Below are positions 52,194 to 62,192 of a stretch of DNA of 64,000 bases, in pieces. Location of the stretch: assembly GCF_018704125.1 (NCBI RefSeq), contig NZ_JAGTIS010000011.1, positions 62,001 through 126,000 on the forward strand, given 5' to 3'. How positions within the stretch are numbered: the first letter of the stretch is position 1; every line of letters starts with the position of its first letter. The notes beneath the pieces are model-generated. The model did no database searches. It saw nothing but the letters and a program-made list of their open reading frames with translations, and was not told the DNA's origin. Made by a program: the position numbers and the translations under genes. Source of the DNA: Metapseudomonas boanensis (lineage in GTDB: Bacteria; Pseudomonadota; Gammaproteobacteria; Pseudomonadales; Pseudomonadaceae).

Positions 52194-53108
52194 ATGATCA
52201 AGTCAACCATTCGTTTCATGGCGATACGCAATCTTGCGTTCTCCATTACCCTAATCATCAGCCTCATCGGCATTGGCAGTCTGTTCGTCAAGGGTCTTAA
52301 CTTCGGCCTGGACTTCACGGGCGGTACGCTGATCGAGCTGGCCTACGAGCAACCCGCCAATCTCGACCGGATCAAGACCGAGCTGGGGCAGGTGGGTTAT
52401 GAGGATGCCGTGGTGCAGAGCTTCGGTGCCTCAACCGACGTTCTGGTGCGGCTTGCTGGCGATGACCCGCAACTGGGTAACCAGGTTGCCGAGGCGCTGC
52501 GAAAGGTCGATGCCGAGAGCAAATTTGTGCTCAAGCGCGTCGAGTTCGTTGGTCCGCAGGTGGGCGAAGAGCTGCGCGACCAGGGTGGTCTCGCAATGCT
52601 GCTGGCGCTTGGGGGCGTCCTTCTCTACCTGGCCTTCCGCTTCCAGTGGAAGTTCGGTGTAGGGGCGATTGCCTCGCTGGTGCATGACGTGATCGTGACC
52701 CTGGGCATCCTGGCGTTCTTCCAGATCCCCTTCGATCTCACCGTGCTGGCAGCCGTGCTGGCGATGATTGGTTACTCGTTGAACGACACCATCATCATCT
52801 TTGACCGTATCCGCGAGAACTTCCGGGTGCTGCGCCGTGCCGACTTGATCGAGAACATCGACGTGTCCTGCACCCAGACTCTGCTGCGGACCATTGCTAC
52901 TTCCGTCTCTACGGCGCTGGCATTGTTCGCTCTGCTGATCTTCGGTGGTGACAGCTTGCACGGCTTTGCCTTGTCGTTGCTGGTGGGTGTGGTGGTGGGT
53001 ACCTACTCCTCCATCTATATCAGTGCGCCGGTGCTGATCTGGCTGAAGCTGACCTCAGAGGATCTGATCCCGCCAGCGGCGACTGCCGAGGCGGATGATC
53101 GTCCCTGA
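52194..53108 (+). CDS. secF: SecF, protein translocase subunit
   Basis: Partner of SecD. The 304-aa product shows the LNFGLDFTGGTLIELAYEQP motif after TM1 and the C-terminal GYSLNDTIIIFDRIRENFR motif with following helices. It lies 9 bp after secD, with GAGG upstream of ATG 52194. A terminator-like hairpin follows. Confidence 0.97.
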   Translation: MIKSTIRFMAIRNLAFSITLIISLIGIGSLFVKGLNFGLDFTGGTLIELAYEQPANLDRIKTELGQVGYEDAVVQSFGASTDVLVRLAGDDPQLGNQVAEALRKVDAESKFVLKRVEFVGPQVGEELRDQGGLAMLLALGGVLLYLAFRFQWKFGVGAIASLVHDVIVTLGILAFFQIPFDLTVLAAVLAMIGYSLNDTIIIFDRIRENFRVLRRADLIENIDVSCTQTLLRTIATSVSTALALFALLIFGGDSLHGFALSLLVGVVVGTYSSIYISAPVLIWLKLTSEDLIPPAATAEADDRP

Positions 53109-53132
53109 GGGAGCGTTGATCGAAGTCTGCAC

Positions 53133-53162
53133 ACAAGGCCCGGCATAGTCGGGCCTTGTCGT
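53133..53162 (+). terminator. Terminator of yajC-secDF
   Basis: ACAAGGCCCG/CGGGCCTTGT arms around a seven-base loop followed by CGTTTC, a short T-tract, 24 bp after the secF stop. Confidence 0.7.
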
Positions 53163-53307
53163 TTCTGGTGATGCCGTCGGATAGTCAGCGACTGCCGTCC
53201 GATTTGTCTGATTATTCTGGTGTGGCTGGGAACTTGCGTATTGGCTGCTCATCCAAGGCAAGGAGTGGGCATGATTGCCCGGTAGGGAAGAGAATCAGGA
53301 GGTTCAT

Positions 53308-53865
53308 GTGAACAAGTCGATGCTCGTCGGTGCCATTTTGGGTGCGGTCGGCGTGACTGCCGGCGGCGCCGTTGCAACCTATAAACTGGTTGGCAGCGGG
53401 CCGGAATATGCCGAAGTGCTCGCTGTCCAGCCGGTCAATGAAACAATCCAGACCCCACGGGAGGTTTGTAATGACGTGGCGGTCACACGACAGCGCCCGG
53501 TGAAGGATCAACACCAGATCGCGGGTACCGTGATTGGTGCCGTGGCTGGCGGCCTGTTGGGCAACCAGGTTGGTGGTGGTACGGGCAAGAAGATCGCTAC
53601 CGTGGCGGGAGCTGTAGGTGGTGGTTATGCCGGCAACAAAGTGCAGGAGCACATGCAGGCCAGTGACACCTACACGACCACCGAGACTCGATGCAAGACG
53701 GTGACCGATACCAGCGAGAGGCTGGTGGGTTACGACGTGAAGTACCAGATTGACGGCAAGGTCAGTCAGGTGCGGATGGATCATGATCCGGGTAGCCGTA
53801 TCCCGCTGACTGAAGAAGGGCAATTGGTTCTGACCCAGCAGCAGTCGGCAGGTATTCAGCAGTAA
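53308..53865 (+). CDS. Glycine-zipper 2TM-domain envelope protein
   Basis: The 185-aa product starts with GTG at 53308 (VNKSMLVGAILGAVGVTAGG), placed by AGGAGG, has an N-terminal hydrophobic anchor (about 4-25) and a glycine-zipper hairpin (AGTVIGAVAGGLLGNQVGGG, then TVAGAVGGGYAGNKV). The C-terminal third is a small polar domain. The family is related to SlyB/Rick_17kDa but lacks a lipobox. Function unknown; likely envelope-associated. Confidence 0.88.
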   Translation: MNKSMLVGAILGAVGVTAGGAVATYKLVGSGPEYAEVLAVQPVNETIQTPREVCNDVAVTRQRPVKDQHQIAGTVIGAVAGGLLGNQVGGGTGKKIATVAGAVGGGYAGNKVQEHMQASDTYTTTETRCKTVTDTSERLVGYDVKYQIDGKVSQVRMDHDPGSRIPLTEEGQLVLTQQQSAGIQQ

Positions 53866-53882
53866 AAGCAGGATCGAGCCAT

Positions 53883-53911
53883 AAAAAAACCCGGCCTAGG
53901 CCGGGTTTTTC
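53883..53911. terminator. Bidirectional intrinsic terminator before suhB
   Basis: AAAAAACCCGGCC and GGCCGGGTTTTT arms around TA serve both the glycine-zipper gene and suhB. Confidence 0.92.
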
Positions 53912-53925
53912 GTGTGAGTGCTGAA

Positions 53926-54741
53926 TCAGCGCTTCAGTGAGTGGGGCAGGTGCGGCTGGATAGCCGTCAATACGGCCTTGAAGCACTTGGTGTTGCCTGC
54001 TACCACATGGCCCTTTTCGAGGAATTCGTGGCCGCCGTTGAAGTCGCTGACCAGGCCGCCTGCTTCTTGGACCAGTAGGGCGCCCGCGGCCATATCCCAC
54101 TCGGAGAGGCCGAATTCCCAATAGGCATCGAAGCGGCCAGCTGCGACATAGGCAAGGTCCAGGCTGGCGGAGCCGGCGCGGCGGATGCCGGCGGTCTGGC
54201 CAACCAGGCTGCGGAACATGCCGAAATAGTTGTCGAGGTGATCCATTTGGCTGTCGCGGAACGGGAAGCCGGTCCCCAGGAGTGCGCCTTCCAGGCTCTT
54301 GCGCGGACTGACGCGCAGGCGGCGACCGTTCAGGGCTGCGCCGCGGCCGCGGCTGGCGGTGAATTCTTCCTGGCGGACCGGGTCGAGGACTACTGCATGT
54401 TCCAGGCGACCTTTGTACTTGCAAGCGATGCTCACGGCGTAATGGGGGACTCCGCGGATGAAGTTCGTGGTGCCGTCCAGCGGATCGATGATCCACTGGT
54501 AGTCCGCGCCTTCACCGCTGCCTTCAAGTACGCCACCTTCTTCGCCGAGGATGCCGTGGTTCGGGTACGCCTTGCGCAATGCCTGGACGATGGTCAGCTC
54601 GGCTGCGCGATCGACCTCGGTGACATAGTCCTTGGCATCCTTCTCGTTGATCGAAATAACGTCCAGGCGTTCGATCGAGCGGAAAATCAATTCACCGGCG
54701 CTGCGGGCGGCGCGCAGGGCGATATTCAGCATAGGCTGCAT
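53926..54741 (-). CDS. suhB: SuhB, inositol-1-monophosphatase / rRNA antitermination factor
   Basis: Mg2+-dependent phosphatase fold; in E. coli SuhB also joins the rRNA antitermination complex. The 271-aa product has the IMPase motifs ILGEEGG, WIIDPLDGTTNFIRG and EWDMAAGALLVQEAGG. In P. aeruginosa suhB loss is reported to alter virulence gene expression. It is divergent from trmJ, 149 bp away. Confidence 0.96.
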   Translation of the reverse strand: MQPMLNIALRAARSAGELIFRSIERLDVISINEKDAKDYVTEVDRAAELTIVQALRKAYPNHGILGEEGGVLEGSGEGADYQWIIDPLDGTTNFIRGVPHYAVSIACKYKGRLEHAVVLDPVRQEEFTASRGRGAALNGRRLRVSPRKSLEGALLGTGFPFRDSQMDHLDNYFGMFRSLVGQTAGIRRAGSASLDLAYVAAGRFDAYWEFGLSEWDMAAGALLVQEAGGLVSDFNGGHEFLEKGHVVAGNTKCFKAVLTAIQPHLPHSLKR

Positions 54742-54890
54742 GGGGAGGTCACCTGGGTCGTTAAAGAAAGCCGCACATGGTATCAGAAAATGTCCTGTGC
54801 AGGCAGGGGAGGTGCCATGTTTCGTGGCGTCGGGGCGGGGGCTCCGGTAATATTCCGCTCCCCCCTGGCGTTCTGGTGAGAGGCAAGGCG

Positions 54891-55664
54891 TTGCTGCATA
54901 ACATTCGTGTGGTGCTGGTCAATACCAGTCATCCCGGCAATATCGGTGGTGCCGCGCGCGCCATGAAGAACATGGGCCTGTCGCGCCTGGTGCTGGTCGA
55001 TCCCGAGGATTTTCCCAGCGTGGAGGCGCTCGCCCGCGCTTCCGGGGCTGACGACCTGTTGGCCAATGCCCAGGTGGTCAATACCCTGGAAGAGGCGCTG
55101 GTGGGTTGCAGTCTGGTGCTTGGTACCAGCGCCCGCGACCGGCGCATTCCGTGGCCGTTGCTCGATCCGCGTGAGTGCGGGCGCGCTGCGGTTGAGCAGG
55201 TCCAGCAGGGTGGTGAAGTCGCGCTGGTGTTCGGTCGCGAGTACGCCGGCCTGACCAATGAGGAGCTGCAGCGTTGCCAGTTCCATGTGCATATCCCTTC
55301 CGATCCGGATTTCTCTTCCCTCAATCTCGCGGCTGCTGTCCAGGTATTGACCTATGAGGTGCGCATGGCCTGGCTGGCGGCGGAGGGCAAGCCCACCAAG
55401 ACGGAGAAGCTGGAAACCACCGCGATGCTCAATGCGATGCCAGTGACCATGGACGAGTTGGAGCTTTTCTATGGGCACCTCCAGAGCACGCTGGTGGAGA
55501 TCGGTTTCCTTGATCCAGAAAAGCCGCGTCACCTGATGTCGCGTCTGCGTCGACTTTACGGGCGCAGTGGAATCAGCAAGCTTGAGATGAACATCCTGCG
55601 TGGCATCCTTACTGAGACCCAGAAGGCTGCGCGTGGGGAAATACAGAAGCGGAGAGACTCCTGA
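54891..55664 (+). CDS. trmJ: TrmJ, tRNA (cytidine/uridine-32-2'-O)-methyltransferase
   Basis: SPOUT-class methyltransferase of the anticodon loop. The 257-aa product, equal to the usual length, has [35 protein letters not shown] and [19 protein letters not shown] (the trefoil-knot motifs). I start at TTG 54891 ([12 protein letters not shown]), with AGAGG upstream; a GTG at 54876 and an ATG at 54777 are in frame but lengthen the protein beyond its relatives. Its stop overlaps the cysE start by one base. Confidence 0.93.
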   Translation: MLHNIRVVLVNTSHPGNIGGAARAMKNMGLSRLVLVDPEDFPSVEALARASGADDLLANAQVVNTLEEALVGCSLVLGTSARDRRIPWPLLDPRECGRAAVEQVQQGGEVALVFGREYAGLTNEELQRCQFHVHIPSDPDFSSLNLAAAVQVLTYEVRMAWLAAEGKPTKTEKLETTAMLNAMPVTMDELELFYGHLQSTLVEIGFLDPEKPRHLMSRLRRLYGRSGISKLEMNILRGILTETQKAARGEIQKRRDS

Positions 55665-56440
55665 TGTTAGAGCGCATGCGAGAAGACATTCAAAGCGTTT
55701 TCCACCGAGATCCGGCGGCGCGCAATGCCTTCGAGGTGCTCACGTGTTATCCAGGGTTGCACGCAATCTGGCTGCATCGTATCGCCCATGCCCTTTGGGT
55801 GGCTGGCTGGAAGTGGCTTGCGCGCCTGGTGTCGAATTTTGGTCGCTGGCTCACCGGGATCGAGATTCATCCTGGGGCGAAGATCGGTCGCCGATTCTTC
55901 ATCGATCATGGGATGGGTATCGTCATCGGCGAGACGGCCGAGATCGGTGATGATGTCACGCTCTACCAGGGTGTGACCCTGGGTGGCACCAGTTGGAACA
56001 AGGGCAAGCGCCACCCGACGCTTGAGGATGGTGTCGTGGTGGGGGCGGGTGCCAAGGTGCTTGGGCCGTTCACTGTGGGTGCAGGGGCCAAGATCGGCTC
56101 CAATGCCGTGGTGACCAAAGCTGTTCCGGCTGGTGCGACCGCAGTTGGCATTCCGGGGCGGATCATCGTCAAGGCCGATCCGGAGCAGGAGGCCAAGCGC
56201 CAGGCGATTGCCGAGCGATTCGGGTTCGATGCTTACGGTGTCGGCCAGGATATGCCCGACCCTGTGGCGCGTGCGATCGGTCACTTGTTGGATCATGTGC
56301 AGGCCGTGGATGAGCGGCTTGATGGCATGTGCAAGGCGCTTACCGCCCTGGGCAGTGACTACTGCGCCAAGGCCCTGCCGGAGCTTCGCGAGGAAGATTT
56401 TGCGGGGGTCAAGGACGAGGAAAGCAAACCGGTTTCCTGA
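55664..56440 (+). CDS. cysE: CysE, serine O-acetyltransferase
   Basis: Acetyl-CoA + L-serine to O-acetylserine, the entry step of cysteine synthesis. The 258-aa product has the N-terminal helical region and a left-handed hexapeptide-repeat C-terminal part ([60 protein letters not shown]). ATG 55664 sits at the TGATG junction with trmJ. Position just before the isc operon fits cysteine supply for IscS. Confidence 0.96.
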   Translation: MLERMREDIQSVFHRDPAARNAFEVLTCYPGLHAIWLHRIAHALWVAGWKWLARLVSNFGRWLTGIEIHPGAKIGRRFFIDHGMGIVIGETAEIGDDVTLYQGVTLGGTSWNKGKRHPTLEDGVVVGAGAKVLGPFTVGAGAKIGSNAVVTKAVPAGATAVGIPGRIIVKADPEQEAKRQAIAERFGFDAYGVGQDMPDPVARAIGHLLDHVQAVDERLDGMCKALTALGSDYCAKALPELREEDFAGVKDEESKPVS

Positions 56441-56494
56441 TACCCCACCAAAGGGGCGGTTTCTGCTATGATGCGCGCCCCTGCAAGATATAAT

Positions 56495-56549
56495 CCCGAC
56501 TGTTTTGATAGGTCTTATAGTTGACTTAAACAGTCGGGAATTGCATACT
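56495..56549 (+). promoter_or_regulatory. iscR promoter with IscR type-1 binding site
   Basis: A TTGACT -35 (56521-56526) and CATACT -10 (56544-56549) are 17 bp apart. The 25-bp stretch 56517-56541 fits the type-1 IscR consensus (ATA, GACT, AGTCGGG elements) and overlaps the -35. CCCGACTGTTT (56495-56505) and AAACAGTCGGG (56528-56538) are perfect inverted repeats 22 bp apart, so a second upstream half or site is likely. Expected outcome: repression by [2Fe-2S]-IscR. Confidence 0.75.
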
Positions 56550-56581
56550 CGCTGCACTTCAGCGATTCCGTGGTATCCACC

Positions 56582-57079
56582 ATGCGATTGACCACCAAAG
56601 GCCGTTACGCCGTCACCGCCATGCTTGACTTGGCGCTGCATGCGCAGCATGGGCCGGTTTCTCTGGCCGATATCTCCGAGCGGCAGGGCATATCTCTGTC
56701 TTATCTCGAACAGCTTTTTGCCAAGTTGCGTCGTGGCAACCTGGTTAGCAGTGTGCGTGGCCCGGGCGGCGGGTACCAGCTGTCCCGTGATATGCACGGG
56801 ATTCACGTGGCTCAGGTGATCGATGCGGTCAATGAGTCTGTGGATGCCACCCGTTGCCAGGGGTTGGGCGACTGCCACTCCGGCGATACCTGCCTGACCC
56901 ACCACCTGTGGTGCGACCTGAGTCTGCAGATCCATGAGTTCCTCAGCGGCATCAGTCTGGCTGACCTCGTCAACCGTCGCGAGGTCCAGGAAGTCGCTCA
57001 GCGACAGGATCAGCGCCGTTGTGGAAGCAGCGACAGGGCGTCACACCTCGATAAGATTGAAGCGTCCGCCATCGATTGA
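56582..57079 (+). CDS. iscR: IscR, [2Fe-2S] cluster-sensing transcriptional regulator
   Basis: Rrf2-family regulator of Fe-S biogenesis. The 165-aa product has an N-terminal winged helix ([46 protein letters not shown]) and the cluster ligands in [20 protein letters not shown] (three Cys and a His). ATG 56582 gives the conserved start. First gene of the isc operon, 47 bp before iscS. Confidence 0.97.
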   Translation: MRLTTKGRYAVTAMLDLALHAQHGPVSLADISERQGISLSYLEQLFAKLRRGNLVSSVRGPGGGYQLSRDMHGIHVAQVIDAVNESVDATRCQGLGDCHSGDTCLTHHLWCDLSLQIHEFLSGISLADLVNRREVQEVAQRQDQRRCGSSDRASHLDKIEASAID

Positions 57080-57126
57080 GCGGGGCGCTGGCCGGATTGG
57101 CCTCGATACCTGATAGGAGAGCCCAG

Positions 57127-58341
57127 ATGAAATTGCCGATTTACCTCGACTACTCCGCTACCACGCCAGTGGATCCGCGGGTTGCCCAGAAAATGAGCGA
57201 ATGCCTGCTGGTCGATGGCAATTTCGGTAACCCGGCCTCGCGTTCCCACGTGTTCGGCTGGAAGGCTGAAGAGGCGGTGGAAAATGCCCGTCGTCAGGTG
57301 GCCGAGCTGGTGAATGCCGATCCGCGCGAGATCGTCTGGACCTCCGGTGCCACCGAGTCCGATAACCTTGCGATCAAGGGCGTGGCACACTTCTACAGCA
57401 GCAAGGGCAAGCACATCATCACTTCGAAGATCGAGCACAAGGCGGTGTTGGACACCACTCGCCAGCTCGAGCGTGAAGGCTTCGAGGTCACCTACCTGGA
57501 ACCGGGTGAAGACGGTCTGATTACGCCGGCGATGGTCGAGGCCGCGCTCCGCGATGACACCATCCTGGTCTCGGTCATGCACGTGAACAACGAGATCGGC
57601 ACCATCAATGACATCGCGGCCATTGGCGAGCTGACCCGCTCCCGCGGCGTGTTGTTCCATGTCGATGCTGCCCAGTCCACCGGCAAGGTCGAGATCGATC
57701 TCGAGAAGCTCAAGGTCGACCTGATGTCCTTCTCCGCCCACAAGACCTACGGCCCGAAAGGCATTGGCGCTCTTTATGTGCGTCGTAAACCACGCGTGCG
57801 TCTGGAAGCCATGATGCATGGCGGTGGTCACGAGCGTGGCATGCGTTCCGGCACGCTGGCGACCCACCAGATCGTCGGCATGGGCGAGGCGTTTCATATC
57901 GCCAAGCAGGAGATGGCCAGCGAGACCAAGCGTATCAAGGCGCTTGCTGATCGTTTCTGGGCGCAAATCGATGGCATGGAGGAGGTCTACCTGAACGGAA
58001 GCGCTACTTCTCGCGTGCCGCATAACCTCAATGTCAGCTTCAACTACGTTGAGGGCGAATCCCTGATCATGGCGCTGAAGGACCTTGCGGTGTCCTCCGG
58101 CTCGGCCTGTACTTCGGCCTCCCTTGAACCGTCCTATGTGCTGCGTGCTCTGGGTCGCAACGATGAGTTGGCGCACAGTTCCATTCGTTTCACCTTTGGT
58201 CGTTTCACGACCGAAGAAGAGGTTGACTACGCGGCTGCCAAGGTTCGTGAGGCAGTGCGCAAGCTCCGTGAATTGTCCCCACTGTGGGATATGTACAAAG
58301 AGGGCGTCGACCTCTCCCAGGTCGAATGGCAGGCGCACTGA
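57127..58341 (+). CDS. iscS: IscS, cysteine desulfurase
   Basis: PLP enzyme that takes sulfur from cysteine and hands it as persulfide to IscU and to tRNA thiolation. The 404-aa product starts [18 protein letters not shown], has the PLP-lysine motif [12 protein letters not shown] (Lys near 206) and the mobile-loop Cys near 328 ([14 protein letters not shown]). ATG 57127 follows AGGAGAGCCC. Confidence 0.98.
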   Translation: MKLPIYLDYSATTPVDPRVAQKMSECLLVDGNFGNPASRSHVFGWKAEEAVENARRQVAELVNADPREIVWTSGATESDNLAIKGVAHFYSSKGKHIITSKIEHKAVLDTTRQLEREGFEVTYLEPGEDGLITPAMVEAALRDDTILVSVMHVNNEIGTINDIAAIGELTRSRGVLFHVDAAQSTGKVEIDLEKLKVDLMSFSAHKTYGPKGIGALYVRRKPRVRLEAMMHGGGHERGMRSGTLATHQIVGMGEAFHIAKQEMASETKRIKALADRFWAQIDGMEEVYLNGSATSRVPHNLNVSFNYVEGESLIMALKDLAVSSGSACTSASLEPSYVLRALGRNDELAHSSIRFTFGRFTTEEEVDYAAAKVREAVRKLRELSPLWDMYKEGVDLSQVEWQAH

Positions 58342-58371
58342 CGCCCCCCTGATGAGCGAGGAATAACTACC

Positions 58372-58758
58372 ATGTCATACAGCGAAAAGGTCATCGACCA
58401 TTACGAAAACCCGCGCAACGTCGGCAAGCTCGACGCGCAGGACCCGAACGTGGGCACCGGCATGGTCGGCGCTCCGGCATGTGGCGACGTGATGCGTCTG
58501 CAGATCAAGGTCAATGAAGAGGGCGTCATCGAAGACGCTAAGTTCAAGACCTATGGCTGCGGTTCCGCGATTGCTTCCAGCTCGCTCGCTACTGAGTGGA
58601 TGAAGGGTAAGACTCTGGATGAGGCGGCCTCGATCAAGAACACTACCATCGCCGAAGAGCTCGCTCTGCCGCCGGTGAAGATTCACTGCTCGGTACTGGC
58701 CGAGGACGCCATCAAAGCGGCTGTCCACGACTACAAGCAGAAAAAGGGTCTGCTCTAA
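58372..58758 (+). CDS. iscU: IscU, Fe-S cluster scaffold
   Basis: Scaffold on which [2Fe-2S] clusters are built. The 128-aa product has the three ligand cysteines in APACGDVMRLQ, TYGCGSAIASSS and PVKIHCSVLAEDA, and the LPPVK HscA-recognition motif. 30 bp after iscS, with GAGGAAT before the ATG. Confidence 0.98.
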   Translation: MSYSEKVIDHYENPRNVGKLDAQDPNVGTGMVGAPACGDVMRLQIKVNEEGVIEDAKFKTYGCGSAIASSSLATEWMKGKTLDEAASIKNTTIAEELALPPVKIHCSVLAEDAIKAAVHDYKQKKGLL

Positions 58759-58783
58759 GCGCTCGAACGAGTAAGGAGTTGCA

Positions 58784-59107
58784 ATGGCCATCAGCATGAC
58801 CGAATCCGCCGCCAGCCACGTGCGTCGCTCGATCGAAGGGCGCGGCAAGGGCGAGGGTATCCGTCTTGGGGTGCGTACGACCGGCTGCTCCGGCCTCGCT
58901 TACGTGCTCGAGTTTGTCGACGAAGTGACCTCTGACGACCTGGTCTTCGAGAGTCATGGTGTGAAGGTGATCATCGATCCCAAAAGCCTGACTTATCTCG
59001 ATGGCACCGAGCTGGACTTCGTCCGTGAGGGGCTCAACGAGGGCTTCAAGTTCAACAATCCGAACGTTCGCGGCGAATGTGGCTGCGGCGAGAGCTTCAA
59101 CGTCTGA
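58784..59107 (+). CDS. iscA: IscA, A-type Fe-S carrier
   Basis: Carrier that passes clusters from the scaffold to targets. The 107-aa product has the A-type ligands TGCSGLAY and ECGCGESF near the C-terminus. AAGGAG precedes ATG 58784. Confidence 0.98.
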   Translation: MAISMTESAASHVRRSIEGRGKGEGIRLGVRTTGCSGLAYVLEFVDEVTSDDLVFESHGVKVIIDPKSLTYLDGTELDFVREGLNEGFKFNNPNVRGECGCGESFNV

Positions 59108-59114
59108 GGCCAGT

Positions 59115-59636
59115 GTGGGAACTCCTTGCCATTTCGCGCTGTTCGACCTAAAGCCGGATTTTCGTATTGATCTCGAGCAGCTTGCTGCTCGTTATCGCGA
59201 GTTGGCGCGCAGTGTCCATCCAGATCGTTTCGCTGATGCTTCCGAGCGCGAACAGCGGCTGGCGTTGGAGCATGCGGCGCAACTCAACGATGCGTACCAG
59301 ACGCTTAAGAGTCCGCCGCGCAGGGCCTTGTACCTGTTGGCCTTGAAAGGGCAGCAGTTACCCCTTGAAGCGACGGTGCAGGATCCGCACTTCCTTTTGC
59401 AGCAGATGCAGTGGCGTGAAGAGTTGGAGGAGTTGCAGGAGAGTGCCGATCTTGCAGGTGTCGCCGCCTTCAAGCGGAGACTCAAGGTTGCGCAGGGCGA
59501 GCTGGATAGCGATTTTGCGGAATGCTGGGACGATCCTGAGCGCCGTGAGGAGGCTGAGCGGCTTATGCGGCGCATGCAATTTCTCGACAAGCTGACCCAC
59601 GAAGTGCGCCAACTGGAAGAGCGCCTCGACGATTAA
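59115..59636 (+). CDS. hscB: HscB, J-type co-chaperone
   Basis: J-domain protein that brings IscU to HscA. The 173-aa product has the J-domain HPD motif (SVHPDRFAD) and the C-terminal IscU-binding helices ([18 protein letters not shown]). It starts at GTG 59115 ([12 protein letters not shown]), 7 bp after iscA, giving the usual length; the ORF extends back into iscA in another frame. Confidence 0.95.
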   Translation: MGTPCHFALFDLKPDFRIDLEQLAARYRELARSVHPDRFADASEREQRLALEHAAQLNDAYQTLKSPPRRALYLLALKGQQLPLEATVQDPHFLLQQMQWREELEELQESADLAGVAAFKRRLKVAQGELDSDFAECWDDPERREEAERLMRRMQFLDKLTHEVRQLEERLDD

Positions 59637-59683
59637 CCCGCGTTACCGCCTCGGTTGTCGGTACGCCTGACAAATAGACAAGC

Positions 59684-61543
59684 ATGGCCTTACTGCAGAT
59701 CGCTGAACCCGGGCAAAGCCCCCAGCCGCACCAGCGCCGTCTGGCGGTGGGTATTGACCTGGGTACCACCAATTCTCTGGTCGCCGCAGTGCGTAGCGGC
59801 GTTTCCGAGCCGCTGCCGGATGCCGAGGGGCAGGTGATCCTCCCGTCGGCAGTGCGTTACCACGCCGATCGCGTCGAAGTGGGGCGCTCTGCCAAGCAGG
59901 CCGCTGCCAGTGATCCCTTGAACACCATCCTATCGGTAAAGCGCTTCATGGGGCGTGGCCTGGAGGATGTGAAGCTCCTGGGCGATCAGCTGCCTTACCG
60001 CTTCATCGGTGGCGAGTCGCAGATGCCGTTCATCGACACTGTCCAGGGCGCCAAGAGCCCTGTTGAAGTGTCGGCAGACATCCTCAAGGTCCTGCGTCAG
60101 CGTGCCGAGGAAAGCCTGGGCGGCGACCTGGTCGGTGCGGTGATTACGGTTCCTGCTTATTTCGACGAAGCCCAGCGCCAGGCTACCAAGGATGCTGCGC
60201 GTCTTGCGGGACTCAATGTCCTGCGCCTGCTCAATGAGCCTACGGCTGCAGCAGTTGCTTATGGTCTGGACAAGCAGGCTGAGGGCGTCGTTGCCATCTA
60301 TGACCTGGGTGGCGGTACTTTCGATATTTCCATCCTGCGCCTGACACGCGGGGTATTCGAAGTGATGGCTACTGGCGGCGATAGCGCGCTGGGCGGTGAT
60401 GACTTTGATCATGCCATTGCGGGCTGGATGGTTCAGCAGGCGGGGTTGTCGGCGGATCTTGATCCGGGCGCCCAGCGTAGCCTGCTGCGTGCAGCCTGCG
60501 AGGCGAAAGAAGCCCTCACTCACGTTGATTGCGTTGAGCTGGCCTATGGCGATTGGCGCGGAACGCTGACCCGCGAGCAGTTCGACGCCCTGATCGAGCC
60601 CATGGTGGCTCGTAGCCTGAAAGCGTGCCGTCGCGCTGTCCGCGATGCGAGCATAGAGGTCGACGATGTCGAGGCAGTGGTCATGGTCGGTGGCTCGACT
60701 CGTGTGCCGCGTGTGCGCTCAGCGGTAGCTGAAATGTTCGGCAGGGAGCCGCTGACCGATATCGATCCGGATCAGGTCGTTGCCATCGGTGCTGCGGTTC
60801 AGGCGGATACCCTGGCGGGCAACAAGCGTGGCGAGGAGCTACTGCTACTTGATGTGATTCCGCTTTCCCTTGGTCTGGAAACCATGGGTGGGCTGATGGA
60901 AAAGGTGATTCCTCGCAATACCACCATTCCGGTGGCCAGGGCGCAGGACTTCACGACCTATAAGGATGGCCAGACGGCCATGATGATCCACGTGCTTCAG
61001 GGTGAGCGCGAGCTGATCAAGGATTGTCGGTCCCTGGCGCGTTTCGACTTGCGCGGTATTCCGCCGATGGTGGCGGGTGCGGCGAAGATCCGTGTGACCT
61101 TCCAGGTGGATGCCGATGGACTGCTCGGGGTGACGGCTCGTGAGCTGGCCTCCGGCGTCGAGGCAAGCATCCAGGTCAAGCCCTCCTACGGCCTGACCGA
61201 TGGTGAGATCTCGCGCATGCTGAAGGACTCCTTCCAGCATGCTGGCGAAGACAAGAACGCCCGTGCGCTGCGCGAGCAACAGGTCGAGGCTGAGCGTTTG
61301 CTCGAAGCGGTCCAGGCGGCAGTGGATGCTGATGGCGAGCGCCTGCTCGATGAGACTGAGCGCGCTGCCATTCTAGATAGCATGCAAACCCTGCGTGAAC
61401 TGGCCGGTGGCACTGATGTCGTCGCCATCGAGATGCAGATCAAGCGTTTGTCGCAGGTGACCGACGCATTCGCCGCGCGTCGCATGGACGCCGCTGTCAA
61501 AGCGGCATTGTCCGGCCGCCGGCTCAATGAAATCGAGGAATGA
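59684..61543 (+). CDS. hscA: HscA, Hsp70-type Fe-S chaperone
   Basis: ATP-driven chaperone that releases clusters from IscU. The 619-aa product has the Hsp70 nucleotide-binding motifs [31 protein letters not shown] and [13 protein letters not shown], and a C-terminal substrate-binding domain with helical lid. ATG 59684 has a weak ribosome site. The stop lies 7 bp before fdx. Confidence 0.97.
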   Translation: MALLQIAEPGQSPQPHQRRLAVGIDLGTTNSLVAAVRSGVSEPLPDAEGQVILPSAVRYHADRVEVGRSAKQAAASDPLNTILSVKRFMGRGLEDVKLLGDQLPYRFIGGESQMPFIDTVQGAKSPVEVSADILKVLRQRAEESLGGDLVGAVITVPAYFDEAQRQATKDAARLAGLNVLRLLNEPTAAAVAYGLDKQAEGVVAIYDLGGGTFDISILRLTRGVFEVMATGGDSALGGDDFDHAIAGWMVQQAGLSADLDPGAQRSLLRAACEAKEALTHVDCVELAYGDWRGTLTREQFDALIEPMVARSLKACRRAVRDASIEVDDVEAVVMVGGSTRVPRVRSAVAEMFGREPLTDIDPDQVVAIGAAVQADTLAGNKRGEELLLLDVIPLSLGLETMGGLMEKVIPRNTTIPVARAQDFTTYKDGQTAMMIHVLQGERELIKDCRSLARFDLRGIPPMVAGAAKIRVTFQVDADGLLGVTARELASGVEASIQVKPSYGLTDGEISRMLKDSFQHAGEDKNARALREQQVEAERLLEAVQAAVDADGERLLDETERAAILDSMQTLRELAGGTDVVAIEMQIKRLSQVTDAFAARRMDAAVKAALSGRRLNEIEE

Positions 61544-61550
61544 CCCAGAG

Positions 61551-61889
61551 ATGCCGCAGATCATATTCCTGCCCCATGCCGAGCATTGCCCAGAGGGGGC
61601 TGTGGTCGAAGCACAGCCGGGCGAGAGCATTCTGAAAGCTGCACTGCGCAATGGTATCGATATCGAGCATGCATGCGAGATGTCCTGTGCCTGCACCACC
61701 TGCCACGTCGTGGTGCGGGAGGGATTCGACTCCATGGAGCCTTCCGACGAACTGGAGGACGACATGCTCGACAAGGCCTGGGGGCTGGAGCCTAATTCGC
61801 GCTTGTCCTGCCAGGCAATGGTGGCGGACGAAGACTTGGTGGTGGAGATACCCAAGTACACCATCAACCAGGTATCGGAAGGGCACTGA
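61551..61889 (+). CDS. fdx: Fdx, [2Fe-2S] ferredoxin of the ISC system
   Basis: Electron donor for cluster assembly on IscU. The 112-aa product binds its cluster through CEMSCACTTC and a later SCQAM cysteine (four ligands). ATG 61551 (MPQIIFLPHAEHCPEG) is 7 bp after hscA. Confidence 0.97.
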   Translation: MPQIIFLPHAEHCPEGAVVEAQPGESILKAALRNGIDIEHACEMSCACTTCHVVVREGFDSMEPSDELEDDMLDKAWGLEPNSRLSCQAMVADEDLVVEIPKYTINQVSEGH

Positions 61890-61899
61890 GGAGTTTGCC

Positions 61900-62100
61900 A
61901 TGAGCCTTAAATGGATCGATGTGCTGGAAATTGCCATCCAGCTCGCCGAAACCAAGCCGGATGTCGATCCGCGCTTTGTCAACTTCGTCGACCTGCACAC
62001 CTGGGTCTTGGCCTTGCCTGACTTCTCTGACGATCCGCAGCGCGGCGGCGAGAAGGTCCTTGAGGCGATTCAGGCGGCCTGGATCGAAGAAGCAGATTGA
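61900..62100 (+). CDS. iscX: IscX, ISC-system accessory protein
   Basis: Small acidic protein that binds IscS and may regulate or supply iron. The 66-aa product reads MSLKWIDVLEIAIQLAETKP, then VDPRFVNFVDLHTWVLALPD, the family pattern. ATG 61900 has GAGGAG upstream, 10 bp after fdx. Last gene of the isc operon. Confidence 0.96.
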   Translation: MSLKWIDVLEIAIQLAETKPDVDPRFVNFVDLHTWVLALPDFSDDPQRGGEKVLEAIQAAWIEEAD

Positions 62101-62131
62101 CCTCGGGCTACGGCCCTACGCATTTAACCTT

Positions 62132-62161
62132 AACCCGCGTATAATTCGCGGGTTTAATTTT
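62132..62161 (+). terminator. Intrinsic terminator of the isc operon, with TATAAT in its loop
   Basis: AACCCGCG/CGCGGGTT arms enclose TATAATT, followed by TAATTTTT. The loop sequence is itself a consensus -10 element, so the ndk promoter may overlap the terminator. Confidence 0.75.
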
Positions 62162-62192
62162 TCGCTTTAATCCTTGTTTCTGGAGTTTTTCC

